Position numbers and translations under genes: made by a program. A stretch of 64,000 nt of DNA, from contig NZ_MTLG01000125.1 in the NCBI RefSeq assembly GCF_002192695.1, forward strand, positions 368,384 through 432,383. Direction: 5' to 3'. Origin of the DNA: Achromobacter xylosoxidans (GTDB lineage: Bacteria; Pseudomonadota; Gammaproteobacteria; Burkholderiales; Burkholderiaceae_B). Below are positions 8,507 to 15,761 of the stretch, piece after piece. Numbering within the stretch: position 1 is the stretch's first letter; the number at the start of each line of letters is the position of its first letter. Below the pieces are notes generated by a model. That model was not told the DNA's origin. It ran no database searches and saw nothing but the letters and a program-made list of their open reading frames with translations.

Positions 8507-9399
8507 TGTTCATCAATCCCAACGAGTTCGAACTGTTGCAGCACCTGGAGGCGCGCGGGCGGACCGAGCCCGACGACGCGCCCGACGCTGAACCTCAATC
8601 CGCGCTGCGCGTGACCTTGCGCAAGCTCGCTAAGCGGCATGGCGATCGTATTGCGCTGCAGCCGTTGGACCTGGAGATTGCGGCCGGGGAATTCGTGGCG
8701 GTGGTCGGACGCGCCGGCAGTGGCAAGAGCACCCTGCTGCATCTGCTGGCCGGCCAGTTGGCGCCCAGCGACGAGCAGGGCGGCGCGCCCAGCCGTTCGC
8801 CGCTGCTGTTCGACAGCTTTCCCAGCTGGGCGCCCGACAGCCGCGTGCGCCTGTTGCAGCCGGACGCGCGCCTCTTGCCCTGGAAGACCGTGCTGCAAAA
8901 CGTGGCGCTGGGCCTGCCGGGCACGGCGCAGGCGGCGCAAGCCTTGCGGCAGGTAGGCCTGGACGGCCACGGCGGCGATTGGCCCGCGCAGCTGACCGAG
9001 CCGCAACGCCAGCGCGTGGCCCTGGCGCGGGCCCTGGCGCGCCGTCCCGGCTTGTTGTTGCTGGACGAACCATTCAAGGCGCTGGACGCATTGAGCCGCC
9101 TCGAGGCGCAGCCGCTGCTGGAAGGCCTCTGGCGCCAGCAGGGCTTTACCGCCGTGCTGGCGACCCACGATGTGGCCGAGGCCGTGGCGGTGGCGGACCG
9201 GATCCTGGTGCTGGACGAAGGCGGGGTGGCGCTGGACGAGCGCGTCGGGCTTGCGCGTCCGCGCGTGCGCGGTTCGGCCGCGTTCGTCGCGCTGGAGGCC
9301 CGCGTGCTGCGCGCCGCGTTGCGCCAGCAGGACACGCCGGACGCTGACCGGCCCCTGGCGCCCGTCATCCAGATCCGGCATCTGAGGCTGGCGGTCTGA
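8503..9399 (+). CDS. ABC transporter ATPase, SsuB-like, with abnormal signature motif
   Basis: A 298-residue ATPase of the nitrate/sulfonate/taurine class. Walker A is GRAGSGKST (about residue 77), Walker B is LLLLDEPFKALD, and the switch histidine is in ATHDVAEA. The signature motif, LSGGQ in working ABC ATPases, reads LTEPQ directly before RQRVALARALA, so the serine and both glycines that touch ATP are gone. An N-terminal extension of about 45 residues has no family counterpart. The gene overlaps the permease fragment by four bases. Together with the truncated permease this points to a non-functional or altered transporter. Confidence 0.8.
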   Translation: MMFINPNEFELLQHLEARGRTEPDDAPDAEPQSALRVTLRKLAKRHGDRIALQPLDLEIAAGEFVAVVGRAGSGKSTLLHLLAGQLAPSDEQGGAPSRSPLLFDSFPSWAPDSRVRLLQPDARLLPWKTVLQNVALGLPGTAQAAQALRQVGLDGHGGDWPAQLTEPQRQRVALARALARRPGLLLLDEPFKALDALSRLEAQPLLEGLWRQQGFTAVLATHDVAEAVAVADRILVLDEGGVALDERVGLARPRVRGSAAFVALEARVLRAALRQQDTPDADRPLAPVIQIRHLRLAV

Positions 9400-9462
9400 G
9401 ACCGCGGCTGAAGATTCACGCACGGGCGGCATGGCGCTGTCCTTTACTCCAGGAGCAAGAGC

Positions 9463-9678
9463 ATGAGCATTCAATCCATCAACGCCCGCAACCAGTTCCG
9501 CGGCAAGATCAAGGAGATCATCCTGGGCCCGGTGGTGTCCGAGGTGGACGTGGATACGCCGGCCGGCATCGTGACCTCGGTGATCACCACCCGATCGGTC
9601 AAGGAACTGGATTTGCAGGTCGGCACCGAGGTGCTGGCCTTCGTCAAGGCGACCGAGGTTTCCGTCGCCAAACTGTGA
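9463..9678 (+). CDS. Molbindin-type molybdate-binding protein (single Mop/TOBE domain)
   Basis: A 71-residue protein made of one Mop/TOBE domain. NARNQFRGKIKEIILGPVVS and then VTSVITTRSVKELDLQVG show the pattern of molybdate/tungstate-binding molbindins. A CAGGAGCAAGAGC ribosome site precedes the ATG. It probably stores or buffers molybdate in the cytoplasm, relevant here because the formate dehydrogenase encoded 8 kb away needs a molybdenum or tungsten cofactor. It follows ssuB by 63 bp and ends at a hairpin. Confidence 0.88.
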   Translation: MSIQSINARNQFRGKIKEIILGPVVSEVDVDTPAGIVTSVITTRSVKELDLQVGTEVLAFVKATEVSVAKL

Positions 9679-9694
9679 ACCAGGACAGATCTCT

Positions 9695-9720
9695 GCCGGC
9701 GCTTCCCCTGCGCCGGCGTT
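9695..9720 (+). terminator. Hairpin after the molbindin gene
   Basis: An 8-bp stem GCCGGCGC/GCGCCGGC with a 7-base loop begins 16 bp past the molbindin stop. Only a short GTT tail follows, so it is a weak intrinsic terminator or an RNA-stabilising stem. Confidence 0.5.
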
Positions 9721-9801
9721 AGGCATATATTGTCAGCGCGATATCCGGCAGTACCCTCCTGGCTTGTGGCTTCTGGCTTTGCGATTCACGGAGAACGGAA
9801 A

Positions 9802-11229
9802 ATGCGTCGACTGCAACGGTGGTTCATCGGCTGGTTATGCCTGGGGCTGGCTGTTTGCCTCCCCGCCACGGCGCAGACCAAGCTGGACAACGCGCAACTG
9901 GATCAATTGATGGCGCCCGTGGCGCTGTATCCGGATTCGCTGCTCTCGCAGATCCTCATGGGGGCAACCTACCCCGACGACGTCGCGGCGGCCGCCAAAT
10001 GGTCGGCCGCGCACACCTCGGAATCCGGCGACAAGGCGGTCAAGGCGGTCGAAGGCGAATCCTGGGATCCCAGCGTCAAATCCCTGGTGGCGTTCCCCTC
10101 GGTCATGGACATGATGGGCCGCCAGCCGGACTGGGTGAAATCCGTGGGCGACGCCTTCCTGGCGCAGCCCGACGCCGTCATGGACTCCGTCCAGCGGCTG
10201 CGCGCCCAGGCGCAGAAGGCCGGCAATCTCAAGAGCACGCCGCAGCAGAAGGTCACCTCCAGCACCACCAACGACAAGACGGTCGTGGTGATCGAGCCGG
10301 CCGATCCGCAGGTGGTGTACGTGCCCAGCTACAACCCCACCGTGGTCTACGGCACCTGGGCCTATCCCTCCTATCCGCCGTACTACTATCCGCCGCCGCC
10401 GGGATCGGTGTTCGCGACCTCGCTGGTGGCCGGCATCGGCTTCGGCCTGGGCGTGGCCGCGGTCAACTCCATGTGGGGCGGGTTCGACTGGGGGCATAAC
10501 GACGTCGACATCGACGTCAACCGCTACAACAACATCAACGTCAACCAGCGCATCGACCGCAACAACATCAACAACAACAGGACCACCTGGCAGCACAACC
10601 CCGCCAACCGCGGCAACACGCCGTATGCGGACCAGGCCAGCCGCCAGCGTTTCGACAGCCAGCGCCAGGCCGGCGTGCAGAACCGGGCGCAGGGCCAGGG
10701 CGGCCGCGCGCCGGGCGCGGCGGCAGCGCCCAACTCCCGCGATGCCGCCCGCGAACGCGCGGCGCAGTCGTTCGAAGGCCGCACCGGACAATCCATCCCC
10801 GGCCATTCCGAACCGGGCGCGGGTCGCGGCCAGGGGGCGGGCAGGGGCGATGCCGCGGCGGGCCGCGGACAGGGACAAGGGCAGCGCGCCGCGCAAGGCG
10901 GGCAGGGCGGACAAGGCGGACAAGGCGCTCGCGACCGGGCGCAAGGCGGCGGACAAGCGCAGCACAACCGGCCGTCCACCAGCGCGTCCACGCTGGACCG
11001 CCAGGCCGCGGCCCAGCGCCAGCGCGCCGACGAAGCGGCCGCGCGCGACCGGGGCCGCGCTTCCAACAGCGCCAATGCCTTGAGCGGCGCGGGCAACGGC
11101 GATCAGATGCGGCAGCAGCACAGCCGCAGCGAGATGAGTCGCGGCGGCGGAGGCGGCGGTCCGCGCGGCGGCGGACATGGGGGCGGCGGGCGCGGCGGCG
11201 GCGGTGGACATTTCGGCGGCCGGAGATAA
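9802..11229 (+). CDS. DUF3300 exported protein with Gly/Gln/Arg-rich tail
   Basis: A 475-residue exported protein. A signal peptide (RRLQRWFIGWLCLGLAVCLP, cleaved near TAQ) leads into a DUF3300 domain at about 25-235, which ends in a proline/tyrosine-rich stretch (SYPPYYYPPPPG). The second half is low-complexity: Asn-rich, then Gln/Gly/Arg/Ala-rich, ending in glycine runs with His and Arg. Start at 9802 is preferred over 9730 because GGAGAACGG precedes it and the signal peptide begins there. The DUF3300 function is unknown. It is paired with the DUF2950 gene 5 bp downstream, a recurrent association, so the two probably act together in the envelope. Confidence 0.85.
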   Translation: MRRLQRWFIGWLCLGLAVCLPATAQTKLDNAQLDQLMAPVALYPDSLLSQILMGATYPDDVAAAAKWSAAHTSESGDKAVKAVEGESWDPSVKSLVAFPSVMDMMGRQPDWVKSVGDAFLAQPDAVMDSVQRLRAQAQKAGNLKSTPQQKVTSSTTNDKTVVVIEPADPQVVYVPSYNPTVVYGTWAYPSYPPYYYPPPPGSVFATSLVAGIGFGLGVAAVNSMWGGFDWGHNDVDIDVNRYNNINVNQRIDRNNINNNRTTWQHNPANRGNTPYADQASRQRFDSQRQAGVQNRAQGQGGRAPGAAAAPNSRDAARERAAQSFEGRTGQSIPGHSEPGAGRGQGAGRGDAAAGRGQGQGQRAAQGGQGGQGGQGARDRAQGGGQAQHNRPSTSASTLDRQAAAQRQRADEAAARDRGRASNSANALSGAGNGDQMRQQHSRSEMSRGGGGGGPRGGGHGGGGRGGGGGHFGGRR

Positions 11230-11234
11230 GCACC

Positions 11235-12101
11235 ATGGACAAGGGAACTGTCATGACCATTGCTCGTTTGCGCGCGCTGGGCGCCGCGTCGCTGCTGGCC
11301 CTGGGCCTTGCGGCCCCCGCCGCGGCACAAAGCCTGTATCCAAGTCCGCAGGCCGCCGCCGACGCCTTCGTCGACGCCATGGCCACCAGCGACCTCGACA
11401 AACTGGCCAAGGTGTTGGGGCCGAATCACCGCAAGATCGTGCCGGGCGGCGTGGCGCAGGACGACATCTACCGTTTCCTGGCGGCCTGGTCGCGCAAGCA
11501 CGAGATCGTGGCCGATGGTGGCCGTTCCTGGCTGGCGGTCGGGGATACAGGCTGGACCCTGCCCGTGCCCATCGTGCGCGCCGGGCAGGGTTGGCGCTTC
11601 GACCCGGCAGCCGGCACGGCGGAAATCCGCCGCCGCGCGATCGGCCGCAACGAACTGACCGCCATCGAAACGCTGCGCGAGCTGCAGGCCGCCCAGGGCC
11701 GCTACAAGGACGGCGTGGGCCAGGGCCGCTACGCGAGCCGCCTGGTCAGCCGTCCCGGACAACGCGACGGCCTGTATTGGCCCGAGGTGCCTGGCGCGCC
11801 GCAGCAGGCCTACGGGTTGGACGCGCTGAGCATGGGGCCGGAGGTGCCGCTGGACGACGCCTATTACGGCTACCGGTACAAGGTGATACCGGGCGCCGAC
11901 GGCGGCTCGTACCGCATCGTCGCCTGGCCGGCCCGTTATGGGCAGACCGGCATCGACACCTTCGTCGTCGGCCCCGACGGGCGCGTGCTGGAGGCCGACC
12001 TGGGGCCCGCGTCCGCAACGCGCGCCGCAGCCTTGCGGGAACGCGATATCAGTGCCGGAACCTGGACCGACGCCGACGCGCAACCCGTTGGCAAGAAATG
12101 A
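11235..12101 (+). CDS. DUF2950 exported protein
   Basis: A 288-residue protein with an N-terminal signal peptide (ARLRALGAASLLALGLAAPA, cleavage near AAAQ) and a DUF2950 domain over most of the rest, including YGFRYKVI-like YGYRYKVIPGADGGSYRIVA. Function is unknown; the location is predicted periplasmic. GGAGATAAGCACC precedes the ATG at 11235. It is translationally close to the DUF3300 gene (5-bp gap) and both end at a strong hairpin, so they form a two-gene operon. Confidence 0.85.
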   Translation: MDKGTVMTIARLRALGAASLLALGLAAPAAAQSLYPSPQAAADAFVDAMATSDLDKLAKVLGPNHRKIVPGGVAQDDIYRFLAAWSRKHEIVADGGRSWLAVGDTGWTLPVPIVRAGQGWRFDPAAGTAEIRRRAIGRNELTAIETLRELQAAQGRYKDGVGQGRYASRLVSRPGQRDGLYWPEVPGAPQQAYGLDALSMGPEVPLDDAYYGYRYKVIPGADGGSYRIVAWPARYGQTGIDTFVVGPDGRVLEADLGPASATRAAALRERDISAGTWTDADAQPVGKK

Positions 12102-12131
12102 TTTTTCCGGTTTTCGGGGAGTAATCGGCGT

Positions 12132-12163
12132 ACGCCTGTTGCTGGGTCGCAACAGGCGTGTCC
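12132..12163 (+). terminator. Terminator after the DUF3300-DUF2950 operon
   Basis: An 11-bp perfect stem ACGCCTGTTGC/GCAACAGGCGT with a 6-base loop lies 30 bp past the stop and is followed by TGTCCGTTTG. The U-tract is imperfect, but the stem is strong. Confidence 0.65.
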
Positions 12164-12275
12164 GTTTGTCCGGCTGGCGCGGCGCGGCTCCCTTTTGTCA
12201 GCCCGCTATGCCTAAAATGGCGAGCACCGGGACCCTGCCCGATACCCCCTTTGCCGGACCTAGAAATTGAACCCC

Positions 12276-13256
12276 ATGCATTTTGTCCGCTACGCCCTGT
12301 TCGGCGTAGGGATGGCGCTTAGCGCCGCGGCGGCCTCGACCCCGATTTTCGTCCTGAACTCCCTGGACGCCAACGTCAGCATCGTTGATCCGACCTCCTA
12401 CAAGGAAGTGCGCCGAGTGCCCACGGGCAAGGAGCCGCATCACCTGTACCTGACCCCGGACCAAAAGTCGCTCATGGTGGCCAACGCCACCAGCGACTCC
12501 ATCACGCTGATGGACCCCAAGACCGGTGAAGTGCAGCGCACGTTGACGGGCATCGTCGACCCCTATCAGCTGCAATTCTCGCCGGACATGAAGTGGTTCG
12601 TGACCGCGGCCAACCGCCTGGATCACATCGACATCTATTCCTGGCATCCGCTGGAAAAGGGCTTCGACCTCAAGCTGGTCAAGCGCATTCCGGCCGGCAA
12701 GACGCCCAGCCACATCATGATCGACAAGAACAGCACCACGGCCTACGTGACGCTGCAGGACAGCGATCAGCTCATCGCCATCGACCTGGCCACGCAGACG
12801 CCGAAGTGGACGGTGTCGGTGGGCAAGACGCCCGCCGACGTGTTCCTGACGCCCGACCAGAAGACGCTGCTGGTGGCGCTGACCGGCGACTCCTACGTCG
12901 AAGCCTACGATGTCAGCAACGGCCCGGCCAAGCTGGTGACGCGCATCAAGACCGCCGCCGGCGCCCACGCCTTCCGCGCGCAAGGCGACCAGCGCCACCT
13001 GTTCGTCAGCAACCGCACCGCCAATTCCATCAGCCGCATCGACCTGCAGACGCTGGCCGTCACCGACACCTTCCCGGTGCCGGGCGGTCCCGATTGCATG
13101 GACGTCCTGGCCGATGGCAAGACCCTGCTGGTCACCTCGCGCTGGGCCCGCAAGCTCACCGTGGTGGACCTGGAGCAGAAGAAAGTGGTCAATCAGGTGC
13201 CGGTGGGCAAGTCGCCCCATGGCGTCTGGACCTTGAACCATGCTCCTACGCGGTAG
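12276..13256 (+). CDS. Exported YVTN-family beta-propeller protein
   Basis: A 326-residue predicted periplasmic protein. After a signal peptide (residues 1-20, cleaved near AAAS) it is built of repeated blades of about 40-45 residues. Each has the motif of a variable-hydrophobic strand, then VPTGKEPHHLYLTPDQKSLM-like sequence (also IPAGKTPSHIMIDKNSTTAY, VGKTPADVFLTPDQ). Such surface-layer-type propellers bind other proteins or ligands; no catalytic site is visible. The ATG at 12276 fits the signal peptide better than the TTG at 12267. The stop codon lies inside the first hairpin of a REP-like element, which overlaps the start of the next frame. Confidence 0.82.
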   Translation: MHFVRYALFGVGMALSAAAASTPIFVLNSLDANVSIVDPTSYKEVRRVPTGKEPHHLYLTPDQKSLMVANATSDSITLMDPKTGEVQRTLTGIVDPYQLQFSPDMKWFVTAANRLDHIDIYSWHPLEKGFDLKLVKRIPAGKTPSHIMIDKNSTTAYVTLQDSDQLIAIDLATQTPKWTVSVGKTPADVFLTPDQKTLLVALTGDSYVEAYDVSNGPAKLVTRIKTAAGAHAFRAQGDQRHLFVSNRTANSISRIDLQTLAVTDTFPVPGGPDCMDVLADGKTLLVTSRWARKLTVVDLEQKKVVNQVPVGKSPHGVWTLNHAPTR

Positions 13257-14118
13257 TAGGAGCCCCCACGCCGCGCCCGCTTGCGCGGGCTTGCTGCCCC
13301 CCAAGGGGGCTGTTTTGCCTTGGGACGGCCCGGCGGCAAAACGCCTCCGCGCCGCGCTGATGCTTGCGCTGGCCTTTCCCGCCATGGGGATGGCCGCGCC
13401 CGCCACCTGCGACAAGCCGGTCTACCTGACGTTCGATACTGGCCACATGGGCGTGGCCCCGCTGATCGCCGAGGTGCTGGCCCGCCACAACGTCAAGGTC
13501 ACTTTCTTCCTGGCCAACGAGCGCACGCTGACCGACGGCTCCAGCCTGGACGACGTGTGGGCGCCTTGGTGGAAGGCGCGCGCCGCCGAAGGCCATGTCT
13601 TCGGCTCGCACACCTACGACCACGTCTATTGGCAGGCCGACCTTCCCGGCGGCAAGTTCCGCGTCAAGCCCAGCGCCGGTCCGGACGCGGGCAAGCGCGC
13701 CGAATGGACGCCCGAGCAGTATTGCGCCGAGATCAAGCGGTCCGTCACCCGTTTCCATCAGATGACGGGCAAGAACATGCTGCCGATCTACCGCGCGCCA
13801 GGCGGCAAGACCTCGCCCGCGCTGCTGAAGGCGGCCAAGGCCTGCGGCTTCGAGCACGTGGGCTGGGCGCCCGCCGGCTTCCTGGGCGACGAGCTGCCCA
13901 GCGACAAATACCCCAATGCCCGCCTGCTGGACCAGGCCCTGCGCAACATCAAGCCCGGCGACATCCTGCTGGCCCACCTGGGCATCTGGTCGCGCCAGGA
14001 TCCTTGGGCGCCGGCCGTGCTGGAGCCGCTGATTGAAGGTTTGCAGCGCAAGGGCTATTGTTTTGCTACCTTGGACACGCACCCGTCCTATCGCGATTGG
14101 ATCGCTACTCATCACTGA
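13240..14118 (+). CDS. Polysaccharide deacetylase family protein (NodB/CE4-like), exported
   Basis: The open frame is 292 codons, but roughly the first 35 are REP-like DNA. The biological N-terminus is probably near KRLRAALMLALAFPAMGMAA (an ATG is at 13360), a signal peptide cleaved before APATCDKP. The NodB homology region shows TFDTG where CE4 enzymes have TFDDG, the metal-binding SHTYDH, and RAPGGK for the R-x-P motif. The family removes acetyl or formyl groups from cell-wall or exopolysaccharide sugars. The Thr in place of the second Asp may change metal binding or activity. It follows the propeller gene and lies directly before the hydroxylase gene. Confidence 0.8.
   Translation: MLLRGSRSPHAAPACAGLLPPKGAVLPWDGPAAKRLRAALMLALAFPAMGMAAPATCDKPVYLTFDTGHMGVAPLIAEVLARHNVKVTFFLANERTLTDGSSLDDVWAPWWKARAAEGHVFGSHTYDHVYWQADLPGGKFRVKPSAGPDAGKRAEWTPEQYCAEIKRSVTRFHQMTGKNMLPIYRAPGGKTSPALLKAAKACGFEHVGWAPAGFLGDELPSDKYPNARLLDQALRNIKPGDILLAHLGIWSRQDPWAPAVLEPLIEGLQRKGYCFATLDTHPSYRDWIATHH
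13243..13342 (+). repeat. REP-like palindromic element, copy 1
   Basis: A chain of short inverted repeats: CTCCTAC/GTAGGAG at 13243-13262, CGCCCGC/GCGGGC around 13275-13290, CCCCCC/GGGGG at 13297-13310 and a CCGGCGG block near 13330. The same order of blocks occurs in inverted orientation at 36101-36197. Elements of this kind are common between genes in Alcaligenaceae. This copy straddles the propeller stop codon and is read through by the first codons of the deacetylase frame. Confidence 0.65.
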
Positions 14119-14120
14119 TC

Positions 14121-15128
14121 ATGGATACGCTTAGTCAATTGTTCGGAGAGTGCCAGCAATGGCTCTTCGAAACGGCGATTCAGCCCGCGCTGTTCCACCT
14201 GGGCATGAGCAACTTCATCGAGGACGGCTACGACGCCACCATGTGGCTGCTGGTCGGCCTGCTGCAGATCGCGGTGCTGGTGCTGGTGTTCGGCCCCTTG
14301 CAGCGCCTGCGCCCCGTGGAAGCGGTCACCGACCGCCGCCAGATCGGCATCGACGTGCTGTACACGCTGATCCACAGGCTGGGCGCGTTCCGGCTGCTGC
14401 TGTTCTTCACCATCGATCCGCTGTGGGACAGCGTGTTCGGCCAGCTGCACGTCTGGGGCTTCGCGCCGTTCCAGCTGGACCAGTACTGGCCCGGCGTCAC
14501 GGACAAGGCCTGGGTCAGCCTGATCATCTACCTGCTGCTGTTCGATGCGGTGGATTACTTCTACCACCGCGCCCAGCATCGTTTCGGCTGGCTCTGGGCG
14601 TTGCATGCGGTGCACCACAGCCAGCGCCAGATGACCATCTGGAGCGACGACCGCAATCACTTGCTGGATGACATGCTGCGCGACGTGCTGGTGGTGTTCG
14701 TGTCGCAGCTGGTGGGCGTGCCGCCCGCGCAGTTCGTCATGGTGGTGGCCATTACCCAGCTGGCGCAGAGCTTCTCGCACGCCAACCTGCGCATGCATTT
14801 CGGCGCGCTGGGCGAGCGCCTGCTGGTCAGCCCGCGCTTTCATCGCCACCACCATTCGATCGCCTATGACGCTTCCACGCCGGGTCCGGTGGGTGGCTAC
14901 AACTTTGCGGCGCTGTTTCCCATCTGGGACGTGCTGTTCCGCACCGCCCGCTTCGGCGTGGGCTATGGCCCCACGGGCATCCATGACCAGCAGGCGGAGC
15001 TGGGCGGGCGCGATTACGGCCGCGGCTTCTGGTCGCAGCAGTGGCTGGGCTTGAAGCGCATGGTGGGCCGCGACCGCGAACCCGCCGCGACGCCGCCGTC
15101 GCCTCCGGCCTCGGTGGAACGCGCCTGA
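14121..15128 (+). CDS. Sterol desaturase / fatty acid hydroxylase family membrane protein
   Basis: A 335-residue integral membrane di-iron enzyme. The histidine motifs are HRAQH, HAVHHS, SHANLRMH and FHRHHHS, with three or four transmembrane helices before and between them. The family hydroxylates or desaturates lipids. The start at 14121, 2 bp after the deacetylase stop, gives a proper N-terminus (DTLSQLFGECQQWLFETAI). The C-terminal 30 residues are Arg/Pro-rich and probably cytoplasmic. Tight spacing suggests co-transcription with the deacetylase. A terminator follows. The lipid substrate is unknown. Confidence 0.85.
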   Translation: MDTLSQLFGECQQWLFETAIQPALFHLGMSNFIEDGYDATMWLLVGLLQIAVLVLVFGPLQRLRPVEAVTDRRQIGIDVLYTLIHRLGAFRLLLFFTIDPLWDSVFGQLHVWGFAPFQLDQYWPGVTDKAWVSLIIYLLLFDAVDYFYHRAQHRFGWLWALHAVHHSQRQMTIWSDDRNHLLDDMLRDVLVVFVSQLVGVPPAQFVMVVAITQLAQSFSHANLRMHFGALGERLLVSPRFHRHHHSIAYDASTPGPVGGYNFAALFPIWDVLFRTARFGVGYGPTGIHDQQAELGGRDYGRGFWSQQWLGLKRMVGRDREPAATPPSPPASVERA

Positions 15129-15159
15129 AATCGGCCTGGCCGCAGCCCGCGCATGAAAA

Positions 15160-15187
15160 AACGAGCCCTCTGGGCTCGTTTTGTTTT
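15160..15187. terminator. Bidirectional terminator between convergent genes
   Basis: A 9-bp stem AACGAGCCC/GGGCTCGTT with a 3-base loop is flanked by A residues on the left and TTGTTTT on the right. It can therefore end the hydroxylase transcript and the convergent thioesterase transcript. Confidence 0.85.
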
Positions 15188-15207
15188 GGATGCGCGAGAT
15201 TACCGTT

Positions 15208-15711
15208 TCAGGGCTGGCCGTCGTGCGTGGTTTCCCGCTTGATCTCGCCGTGCCGGCGTTCCATTTCCTGGCGCAGTTCGCGGCGCAGCCGGGCGGCTTC
15301 CATGCGCTGCTTCTCCTCCAGGTTGCGCGGCTCCAGCGGCGGCACCGCGGTCGGCGCGCCCTGTTCGTCCACCGCCACCATCGTGAAGTAGCAGCTGTTG
15401 GTGTGGCGCACGAGCTTCTTGCGGATGTCCTCGGTGACGACCTTGATGCCGATTTCCATCGAGGTGCGGCCGGTGTAGTTCACGGCCGCCAGAAAGGTCA
15501 CCAGCTCGCCCACATGAATGGGTTCGCGGAACACCACCTGGTCCACGGACAGGGTCACCACATATTGGCCGGCGTACCGGCTGGCACAGGCGTAAGCCAC
15601 CTGGTCCAGGTACTTGAGGATGGTTCCGCCGTGCACATTCCCCGAGAAATTCGCCATGTCCGGCGTCATCAGGATGGTCATCGACAATTGGTGGCTAAAG
15701 GCTTCGTCCAT
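15208..15711 (-). CDS. Acyl-CoA thioesterase, YciA/BFIT hotdog family
   Basis: A 167-residue hotdog-fold thioesterase hydrolysing acyl-CoAs. The family motif NVHGGTILKYLDQVAYACAS near residues 25-44 carries the catalytic Asn/Asp region, and VVFREPIHVGELVTF follows. The C-terminal 35 residues are a charged helix (EEKQRMEAARLRRELRQEME) typical of the longer members, probably used for oligomerisation. The substrate range is usually broad, from short to long acyl-CoA. It stands alone, convergent with the hydroxylase gene. Confidence 0.88.
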   Translation of the reverse strand: MDEAFSHQLSMTILMTPDMANFSGNVHGGTILKYLDQVAYACASRYAGQYVVTLSVDQVVFREPIHVGELVTFLAAVNYTGRTSMEIGIKVVTEDIRKKLVRHTNSCYFTMVAVDEQGAPTAVPPLEPRNLEEKQRMEAARLRRELRQEMERRHGEIKRETTHDGQP

Positions 15712-15761
15712 GGCGGGCGTTCAATCTCGGATAAAACACCTATGGTAGCGGCAGGCGCCTG

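Noticed and set aside
10800..11230. Glycine-rich DNA repeats as a variable tandem repeat array
   Set aside because: The repeats are short and irregular codon-level low complexity, not a constant unit.
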